A DNA stretch of 30,467 nt, taken from CAZTPH01 sp031552655. Lineage in GTDB: Bacteria; Pseudomonadota; Gammaproteobacteria; UBA9339. The notes below the pieces were generated by a model that did no database searches, was not told the DNA's origin, and saw only the letters and a program-made list of their open reading frames with translations. The translations under genes and the position numbers were made by a program. The first letter of the stretch is position 1. Each line of letters starts with the position of its first letter. Positions 25,015 to 30,467 of the stretch are shown here, one piece after another. The DNA lies in assembly GCA_031552655.1 (NCBI GenBank), contig JAVBML010000052.1:1-30467 (forward strand), written 5' to 3'.

Positions 25015-26334
25015 ATGGCTAAAAAATGTATTTTCTATGTATTGCTAGTTATTTTACTAGTGGCTATGCTGCCTTTGTTATGTGGCATCGTTGCTAAAAA
25101 AAAGTGCCGAGGATTGGTGGAGCTTGTTAATCTTTCTCCATTAATTGAGACTAGAGTTATTCGGTATGACAGAGGTTGGTTTTCTTCCCATGCTACCCTA
25201 GAGCTTTTTCTAAATGGGTTAGATATTTCCCAGGATTTTCGTCGTTTGGTCGTGTATACCCGCATAAAACATGGTCCATTTGCAATTAACTGGTCTCGTT
25301 TTCACTTTGTTCAAGCCATGGCAACGGCTCGCTTTGTATTGTCGCCGGAACAAAGTTTTATGCTAAAAAGGGAATCTGATTACACCATAGCTACGGCACG
25401 CATAAGATTTAAAATTAATGGCATCGTTAAGTTACATTTTACAGTGCCCAAATTTACCCATGGAAGCGATGAACAAATGGTGACCATGGATGGAATGCAA
25501 TGGGATGTTGTTTTTTCTAAGCACTATGGAACCGTGGTATCCAATTTTTCATTCCTGGGGGCAACCGGGGTAATTAGCGGCCATGAATTTAGCTTGGGAG
25601 AGATTAAAAGTGATTATCGCGGTGAAAAAGAGGCCAATGGTTTATGGATTGGAGAGAGAATACTGAGATTGAAATCTGGTAAATCCAAGAATGCTAATGG
25701 CCACGGCATTACCTTTAAAAATTTTTTTCTCAGCAATAGCATTGCCGCAGCGGGCAAAAATGTCGTAAATTTTGCCCTGGCAGCCACCCTCGATGAGTTG
25801 GCTATTAATAATATGGTTTATGGAACTAATAATTTAAATTTTGAAGTGACAAATTTAAATAAAAAGCTTTTAGGTGACATACAAAAATCATTATTTTCAA
25901 GTGCCATTGCCTTATCTCCCGGTAGTATTTTTGTGGAGCTACTATTTTCTCTTTTGGGGAATGGTAGTGAAATAAAGATAGTTAACAGTAATTCCTATAC
26001 CCCCTGGGGTAAATTTTCCCTAGATGCTAATGTGATGTGCGATATTTCGCCGCAAACCATGGGATGGTTAGCAACATTGGCTAGCAGTAAAATGGAAATA
26101 GTGATGAAGACAGAGAAAGCTTTTTTGCTCTATGTATTGGAAAAATTTTATAAAAATATATCTTCCGTAGGTGACGCTTTAATACCTGCAATTAAGTCCA
26201 GGGAAACTTTGGACGATTTTGCTAAAAGTGGAAAGATATTTAGCGATGATGCAGGAGTATTTAATATTACAATTGAATACAAGAATAAACAGATGTTAGT
26301 TAATGGCAAACCATTGGTTATATCGGTAAAATAG
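25015..26334 (+). CDS. DUF945 (YdgA-like) membrane-anchored protein
   Basis: This is a 439-aa protein of the gammaproteobacterial DUF945 family. It has a single N-terminal membrane anchor (residues 4-23) and a large periplasmic part. The diagnostic sequence is VIRYDRGWFSSHATLEL (about 47-63), which matches the YxRGWFSS signature of YdgA-like proteins. The rest is beta-rich with repeated short strands, typical of the family. The function is unknown; YdgA-type proteins are often described only as conserved periplasmic proteins. I start at the ATG at 25015: the in-frame TTG at 25003 overlaps the Shine-Dalgarno sequence ggagat (25005-25010). It follows glmS by 25 bases and precedes the SPOR gene by 3. 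Confidence 0.85.
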   Translation: MAKKCIFYVLLVILLVAMLPLLCGIVAKKKCRGLVELVNLSPLIETRVIRYDRGWFSSHATLELFLNGLDISQDFRRLVVYTRIKHGPFAINWSRFHFVQAMATARFVLSPEQSFMLKRESDYTIATARIRFKINGIVKLHFTVPKFTHGSDEQMVTMDGMQWDVVFSKHYGTVVSNFSFLGATGVISGHEFSLGEIKSDYRGEKEANGLWIGERILRLKSGKSKNANGHGITFKNFFLSNSIAAAGKNVVNFALAATLDELAINNMVYGTNNLNFEVTNLNKKLLGDIQKSLFSSAIALSPGSIFVELLFSLLGNGSEIKIVNSNSYTPWGKFSLDANVMCDISPQTMGWLATLASSKMEIVMKTEKAFLLYVLEKFYKNISSVGDALIPAIKSRETLDDFAKSGKIFSDDAGVFNITIEYKNKQMLVNGKPLVISVK

Positions 26335-26337
26335 TTT

Positions 26338-26850
26338 ATGAATAGAGATTACGTTAGGCGAAGTTCACGCCGTGGCAGGTCGAAAAAAAAGTATTTCGGG
26401 GGATATAAAGGATTAATGCTACTATGTGCATTGCTTGACATTGGCTATTGGCTTTGGATTCATGGAAATGGAATTGTAGGAAAAAAAATTGGGGAAGGAG
26501 TTAGTTGGGTGATCAAGGTTACCCATGGTTCCTCAAAAAAAGTTGCCGCAACTAGAAATAAACCACAGTTCGAATTTTACAGCATTTTCCCCAGGAATAA
26601 TAAATCTGAAATCAACGCTGAAAGCTATGAGTTACTGGTTGCCATAGTTGATGATTTTGCCGAGGCAGATGCTTTGAAGGCTCGATTAATTTTGTCGGGA
26701 TTTAATGTAAATATTGCTCCCAGATATCAAGGCGGTGTAAGAAAATACCAGGTTAGCGTTGGTCCCTATGTAGATTTACAAAAAGCTACGGCTAAACAGA
26801 AACAATTAAAGGTAGCAGGTATTAGTAGTAAATTGAAAAAATGTAACTGA
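26338..26850 (+). CDS. SPOR-domain membrane protein (FtsN/DedD-like)
   Basis: The 170-aa protein has the layout of small SPOR proteins that bind denuded septal peptidoglycan. A basic cytoplasmic start (RRSSRRGRSKKK, 7-18) is followed by one membrane segment (about 24-42). After a short linker comes the motif FEFYSIFP (about 79-86), seen in many gammaproteobacterial FtsN-like proteins. The C-terminal SPOR domain (about 98-168) contains YELLVAIVDDFAEADALKARL and KYQVSVGPYVDLQKA. A septation-linked role is inferred from the domain. It is shorter than E. coli FtsN (319 aa) and is not adjacent to the usual division genes, so I give no symbol. Confidence 0.85.
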   Translation: MNRDYVRRSSRRGRSKKKYFGGYKGLMLLCALLDIGYWLWIHGNGIVGKKIGEGVSWVIKVTHGSSKKVAATRNKPQFEFYSIFPRNNKSEINAESYELLVAIVDDFAEADALKARLILSGFNVNIAPRYQGGVRKYQVSVGPYVDLQKATAKQKQLKVAGISSKLKKCN

Positions 26851-26869
26851 TTGAGTTTGAATAATATCC

Positions 26870-28069
26870 ATGAATAAAAAATTAAATTTTTTTGCCACCT
26901 GCGCAAAAAATATTACGCCCCTGCTGGCAAAGGAATTGAGCGACCTCGGAGCTATTAAAATTAAGGAAAGCACTCTCGGTGTTTATTTTAGTGGTGGTTT
27001 AGCTTTAGCTTACCGCGTTTGTCTTTGGTCCCGCCTGGCTCATCGAGTTTTGTTACAGTTAGCTATCTGCAATGCCGAAGATGCTTTAGCTCTGTATGAA
27101 GGTATTAAAAAAATTGATTGGCAAGATCATCTTAGAGTAACGGATAGTTTTGTTGTGGATTTTTTGGGTACGTCGACGATTATTAATAATTCCCTTTTTG
27201 GTGCCCAGAGAGTTAAAGATGCCATAGCGGATTATTTTATAGATCACTGTGGGTTACGTCCTAGTGTTAATAAAGTGCAGCCCGATCTTCGGATTAATGT
27301 TCATCTCCACGATGAATTTGCTACGGTTAGCCTAGATCTTGCTGGAGAGAGTCTACATCGTCGAGGATATCGTCAAATTTCGGGAATAGCTCCGCTAAAG
27401 GAGACCCTCGCCGCGGCAATTTTATATCGTAGTAATTGGCCTCAATTCTGTTTCCAAAAACCGCTATTTGATCCCATGTGTGGTTCAGGTACAATTTTAA
27501 TTGAGGCGGCGATGATGGCTCAGGATTGTGCACCGGGTATATTTCGTGAGAAATTTGGTTTTAGTCACTGGCTAAATCACGATGCGATGCTATGGAAAGA
27601 TTTACAAAATGAAGCCAGGGAACGTCGATTGCAAGGCATGCGTAATTTTGCTTCCACGGTTATTTGGGGTTCGGATAGCGATGCAAAAATAGTCGATCTT
27701 GCTAATGAATTTATGGAACGGGCAGGTTTTGGCGATGCGATTAAAATAGAGAAGCGTGATGTTGATACCATTATGCCTCGATTCCACACTCTAAATAGGC
27801 CTGGTCTTATCATTGCCAATCCTCCCTATGGTAAGCGCATGCAAGGTAAGCACGGCGAAGATTTGACAACTCTATATCGTTGTTTGGGTAAACAGTTGCG
27901 GGAGCATTTCATCGGCTGGGAAGTAGCTATATTTACTGGTAATCCCGAACTGTGTAAAAACCTTTACCTACGTCCCCAGCGACAATATAATTTTTTTAAT
28001 GGCACCATTCCCTGTAAACTAATATTGTTTAATATCCGCGAAGATAATTTTTGGCATGAGTGTCAATAA
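26870..28069 (+). CDS. rlmL: 23S rRNA guanine-N2 methyltransferase, RlmL part only
   Basis: The 399-aa protein combines an N-terminal ferredoxin-like/THUMP region (about 1-165) with a Rossmann methyltransferase of the UPF0020 type. The SAM motif is FDPMCGSGTILIEAA (200-214) and the catalytic motif is IIANPPYGKRM (314-324). It should methylate G2445 of 23S rRNA at N2, as the N-terminal half of E. coli RlmL does. In E. coli the protein is about 700 aa and a second half (RlmK) modifies G2069. That half is absent here: a clean TAA ends the frame at 28069, and the following bases show no coding remnant I can recognise. A separate rlmK-like gene may exist elsewhere. The gene follows the SPOR gene by 19 bases. 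Confidence 0.88.
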   Translation: MNKKLNFFATCAKNITPLLAKELSDLGAIKIKESTLGVYFSGGLALAYRVCLWSRLAHRVLLQLAICNAEDALALYEGIKKIDWQDHLRVTDSFVVDFLGTSTIINNSLFGAQRVKDAIADYFIDHCGLRPSVNKVQPDLRINVHLHDEFATVSLDLAGESLHRRGYRQISGIAPLKETLAAAILYRSNWPQFCFQKPLFDPMCGSGTILIEAAMMAQDCAPGIFREKFGFSHWLNHDAMLWKDLQNEARERRLQGMRNFASTVIWGSDSDAKIVDLANEFMERAGFGDAIKIEKRDVDTIMPRFHTLNRPGLIIANPPYGKRMQGKHGEDLTTLYRCLGKQLREHFIGWEVAIFTGNPELCKNLYLRPQRQYNFFNGTIPCKLILFNIREDNFWHECQ

Positions 28070-28363
28070 TTAGTAAAGGGGCACCTTCGGCTTTGGATTT
28101 ACACCGTTGATTTTATTTTAGGTCCTTGGTTTTTTGAAGTATTTTTTCTCCATTCGTAAAAATTCAGACAATAGTTTATCTCCGGGGATGTGGTAGTAAT
28201 TTTCTAGGTATACAGCTGAGAACAACTAAAGAAATATAGACAAGTACTAGGGAAAAATACTAGGTGGAAAATAAAGGATTGCCAGAGTAATTTGTAGTAG
28301 ATGGAAGAGAACAATATGGACGGCAAACTTTTTCGTCATGTTATTATCGGAGGAGAATGACAA
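28070..28363. other. Intergenic region upstream of the 208-aa gene
   Basis: These 294 bases are AT-rich and hold no reading frame I consider real. Near the left edge, aaaggggcaccttcggcttt could form only a weak stem and has no T-run directly after it. I see no convincing -35/-10 pair. The strong Shine-Dalgarno sequence at 28349-28356 belongs to the next gene. The break from the tightly spaced rho-rlmL run into loosely spaced genes starts here. Confidence 0.5.
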
Positions 28364-28990
28364 GTGAAAAAGTATAAATATAGTGACAAAGATACGAGCA
28401 ATGGGAAGTCTTTTTATGATATATTTACAGGTATCAACGATAAAAAGGTACGCTATGAAGTGATCGAGTACCAATCGTTGATGGTGTATCCCTGGTTCAA
28501 AATATTAATTGGCGCTGGATGTAGGATAGATATTCGTTGGATTAAGTCCAAGCGGGATTATTTGCAGGGCATAAATGTAGGTATGCGCAATGCAAAAGTA
28601 AAGCTTTTAGATGGCAGCAATAGCATCATAAAAAGTGGTCATATTTTTACCTATGATTTTTGGTATCCCGAAGCCATAACATTATATTGTATCCCCATTA
28701 AATATCATCCCCGCGGAAGGGAACAGGGAATGCAAAGTAGGTGGATTGGCTTACATAGCTTCTACCGAAAAAAACTGGCCACGGGATTAAATAGTTTTCC
28801 CGTATTAGATGAATCTTGGCTAGGAACCTATGGCTTAGTAATAGAACGTAGAAATGAGCATGGCTATAGACTTTATTTTAGTTGTGGCTATAAAGAATAT
28901 GCTAATGTTACCTTTGAGGATTTAATCGTAGATGTATTTATTAGTGGGGAATATGCAGCGGAGTTTCAGTGCAGCAAGTTTAAATTCTAA
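28364..28990 (+). CDS. Hypothetical protein, 208 aa, beta-rich
   Basis: I do not recognise this protein. It starts at a GTG with an excellent Shine-Dalgarno sequence (ggaggaga, 28349-28356) at normal spacing, which supports it as a real gene. There is no signal peptide or membrane segment. Many short alternating hydrophobic stretches with aromatic residues (YPWFKILIGAG, FTYDFWYPEAITLYCIPIKY, YRLYFSCGYKEYANV) suggest a mostly beta fold. The first 25 residues are polar. It precedes the Imm11-like gene on the same strand with a 278-base gap, so a toxin-immunity pair is conceivable, but I see no toxin active-site motif and do not call it one. Confidence 0.65.
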   Translation: MKKYKYSDKDTSNGKSFYDIFTGINDKKVRYEVIEYQSLMVYPWFKILIGAGCRIDIRWIKSKRDYLQGINVGMRNAKVKLLDGSNSIIKSGHIFTYDFWYPEAITLYCIPIKYHPRGREQGMQSRWIGLHSFYRKKLATGLNSFPVLDESWLGTYGLVIERRNEHGYRLYFSCGYKEYANVTFEDLIVDVFISGEYAAEFQCSKFKF

Positions 28991-29268
28991 TCTGAAAATA
29001 TGGAGCAAAGTAAGGTTTTGCATTGTTACCGAAAAGAGTTGATTTAGGATGTGGAAAAATAGCGGATGTAGGCATGGTAGCACTCTAAAGCTGGAAGATA
29101 GATTTTATAGCTAACGTATTTTACGGTAGTTTTTAAAATTATTTACTTCGTTCCTATTTTTCCGACTACTAATATTTGTTTTTTAGAAAATATCTTGGTT
29201 CCTATCCTTGTGCAAAGCTCATTGATTATGATATAGATAATACAATGCTTAGGTAGGTATATGAATTA
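28991..29268. other. Intergenic region before the Imm11-like gene
   Basis: This AT-rich gap of 278 bases contains no supported gene. Very short frames exist, such as about 26 codons from a TTG near 29176 to a TAG near 29254, but they lack a Shine-Dalgarno sequence or family signal. The aggtagg at 29251-29257 is a rather distant Shine-Dalgarno candidate for the next gene. I found no clear promoter or terminator. Confidence 0.45.
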
Positions 29269-29910
29269 ATGGTAGAAGATAATCATATTTGTTTATTTTG
29301 CCCTATTGATAGTGGGAGTAAACATATACCCTATTTTAGCATTGAACGCTCAACCCCCGCTGTGGATTATTTTAATTTTAATTATGGTCAAGGTAAATTC
29401 ATCGATATGCGTAATCGATGTTTGGTTTTTGAGTGTGCTCAGATAAAAACCGAAGCCGATGAAAAGAAGTTGCGATCCCATGATCTTATCGTTGCAAGAC
29501 CAGGTAAATTTATTTTTGCCAGTGATAAAATTATGGATTGTTTAAATCATCTAGTTAATCGAGATATTCAGGTGTTGACAGCGGAGATTCGTGTAAGAAA
29601 CAAAGTTCTCAAAGGGTATCACCTAATTGATGTTATTAATGTAGTCCATGGAGTAGATAGAAAACGATCAACCTATGTCCAGTTTAGTGGTTATTTAGAT
29701 AGAATTATGCCAAAGAGAGTAGATTTTATGAAGGAACACGAAATGGCACGTGAAAAGGAAAAGAGTGGAAATATTTACATAGTACCTGCTCTATGTCGAA
29801 AATTATTAAAATTAAAGAAAGGTGGATTAAAAGGGTTGGAGCTTTGCGTTGCCATTGAAAGTCGGGAGAAAAATCATGGAGTTGAGTATGTTCCCTACGT
29901 GCCAGATTAA
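29269..29910 (+). CDS. Imm11/DUF1629-like protein (putative immunity protein)
   Basis: The 213-aa protein has the layout of the Imm11 (formerly DUF1629) family, found as immunity proteins beside polymorphic toxins. Recognisable parts are a segment PGKFIFASDKIMDCLNHL (78-95), the signature GYHLIDVINVVHGVDRKRS (116-134) that matches the family's yyLiNvlnviDaLD pattern, and a C-terminal IYIVPALCRKLLKLKKGGLKGLEL (169-192) that matches its 'iFvseeLkelLeeaglkGlef' end. There is no signal peptide. No toxin with an obvious nuclease or deaminase domain is in the window, so it may be an orphan immunity gene. Its stop codon overlaps that of yggU on the other strand. Confidence 0.65.
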   Translation: MVEDNHICLFCPIDSGSKHIPYFSIERSTPAVDYFNFNYGQGKFIDMRNRCLVFECAQIKTEADEKKLRSHDLIVARPGKFIFASDKIMDCLNHLVNRDIQVLTAEIRVRNKVLKGYHLIDVINVVHGVDRKRSTYVQFSGYLDRIMPKRVDFMKEHEMAREKEKSGNIYIVPALCRKLLKLKKGGLKGLELCVAIESREKNHGVEYVPYVPD

Positions 29911-30263
29911 CTTACATTGCAATGTTTCACCTCTGCTTGCTGTCCCATAATTAATTTTTCTATCCTATTTTTTAGTATTACTGAATCGTCGGAAATCTTA
30001 GAAAAAGAGAAATCCAAGATAATTATTTTGTTTTTATTTTTTTCTCCCCGGAGTATCGTTACCCTACTTTGTGGTATAGAAACTAGTTTGGCAAAAAACT
30101 TTACTAGCTGAATATTTGCTTTATTAGCTATGGGTGATGCGACAAGGGTTACTTTTAATCGACCACCGTGTTCACCAACTATGCTATTTTTTGCAGCTCT
30201 ACTTTGCACTGCTATGGCCAAGATTAATTTATTTCCTTGCCATTGGTAGAAGATATTCTGCAT
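29907..30263 (-). CDS. yggU: YggU/DUF167 family protein
   Basis: This is a small conserved protein of the DUF167 family with unknown biochemical role. IAVQSRAAKNSIVGEHGGRLKV and SPIANKANIQLVKFFAK align with E. coli YggU (PKASRDSIVGLHGDEVKV, PPVDGQANSHLVKFLGK), and VTILRGEKNKNKIIIL matches the final strands. I choose the ATG at 30263 (118 aa). A longer frame from a TTG at 30281 has no Shine-Dalgarno sequence. The C-terminal 20-25 residues extend beyond the usual 95-100 aa. In many gammaproteobacteria yggU follows yggT and proC, but the bases to the right here are repeat-like, so that context is either broken or beyond the window. Confidence 0.88.
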   Translation of the reverse strand: MQNIFYQWQGNKLILAIAVQSRAAKNSIVGEHGGRLKVTLVASPIANKANIQLVKFFAKLVSIPQSRVTILRGEKNKNKIIILDFSFSKISDDSVILKNRIEKLIMGQQAEVKHCNVS

Positions 30264-30335
30264 TGAGATTTTTCCAAGCAAGTGCCATGGAGTCGAATGA
30301 AAAATACTCCACGCACTTAGTGAATGCTAACGCTG

Positions 30336-30364
30336 CTAGCCAAGGAGAACGAAGTGTAGGCTAG
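30336..30364. repeat. Inverted repeat near the right edge
   Basis: ctagcc at 30336-30341 is complementary to ggctag at 30359-30364, giving a 6-bp stem with a 17-nt loop. It lies just left of the second hairpin and the 59-bp repeat. A stem this short could be chance. I list it because hairpins cluster around both repeat copies. Confidence 0.3.
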
Positions 30365-30384
30365 AAGTCCGAGGTAGGTGAGGG

Positions 30385-30414
30385 TTTTTAGTAGAGCAAA
30401 GCGAGTGCTAAAAA
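30385..30414. repeat. Inverted repeat overlapping the right 59-bp repeat
   Basis: tttttag at 30385-30391 is complementary to ctaaaaa at 30408-30414, a 7-bp stem around a 16-nt loop that contains agcaaagc. The right arm overlaps the first six bases of the repeat copy. The left window edge begins inside the equivalent of this right arm, so the left copy may have the same hairpin just outside the window. Confidence 0.45.
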
Positions 30415-30467
30415 TCTATACTAAGCGTTAAGTCATAGTAGCGTATTCCAGCTGCGGGACGGCCGAG
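30409..30467. repeat. 59-bp direct repeat, right copy
   Basis: This is identical to positions 1-59 except for A at 30423 where the left copy has C at 15. The window ends inside the repeat, so its true right end is unseen here; in the left copy, the sequence continues into gcgaattaacttgc. The yggU gene is the last gene before it. See the left copy for interpretation. Confidence 0.9.

Noticed and set aside
1..30467. CRISPR array, tRNA or rRNA genes, integrase or transposase
   Set aside because: I looked for regularly spaced repeats, cloverleaf-like sequences, rRNA motifs and DDE or tyrosine recombinase motifs and saw none. The two terminal repeats are the only long direct repeats I noticed.

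Overview
The window looks like a chromosomal piece of a moderately AT-rich gammaproteobacterium. The enterobacterial-type CCA enzyme, KsgA, Psd and Rho align closely with what I remember of E. coli, and DUF945 (YdgA-like), RlmL and YggU (DUF167) proteins are present. A near-complete MSHA-type pilus assembly cluster follows the gene order known from Vibrio and Shewanella. The lineage below class level is not determined. A pyruvate:ferredoxin oxidoreductase implies an anaerobic or micro-oxic route for pyruvate. Loss of accessory domains in Cca, MshE and RlmL would fit a streamlined, possibly host-associated genome, but that is inference.

Layout. Positions 1-189 hold one copy of a 59-bp repeat and a strong hairpin, then an unrecognised 285-aa gene on the plus strand. 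Next come cca (minus) and, divergent from it, the pair psd-ksgA (plus). From 3958 to 21329 everything runs on the minus strand: in transcription order mshI, a pilN-like gene, mshJ, mshK, mshL, mshM, mshN, mshE, mshG, then clpB with its own sigma-32-like promoter, a secreted DUF3857/transglutaminase protein, and nifJ. Rho is divergent from mshI and begins a plus-strand run: rho, glmS, a DUF945 protein, a SPOR-domain protein and a stand-alone RlmL-type rRNA methyltransferase. The right end is accessory: an unrecognised 208-aa gene, an Imm11 (DUF1629)-like gene, yggU on the minus strand with overlapping stop codons, and a second copy of the 59-bp repeat at the very end.

How the parts work together. 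The msh genes encode an inner-membrane platform (MshI, PilN-like, MshJ, MshG), an extension ATPase (MshE), a secretin and helpers (MshL, MshK), and regulatory or scaffold proteins (MshM, MshN). No pilin, prepilin peptidase or retraction ATPase is in the window, and the pilin half that normally follows mshG is replaced by clpB. MshE also lacks the N-terminal region that carries the c-di-GMP-binding motifs in characterised MshE. This pairing, a platform without local pilins and an ATPase that appears blind to c-di-GMP, is the most interesting functional signal. The most mobile-looking parts are the two contig edges, with near-identical repeats, hairpins and orphan genes.

Limits. Family calls rest on recognised motifs and remembered homologues, not searches. 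Several starts were moved from an upstream TTG or GTG to a downstream ATG because the upstream codon lies in, or lacks, a Shine-Dalgarno sequence.
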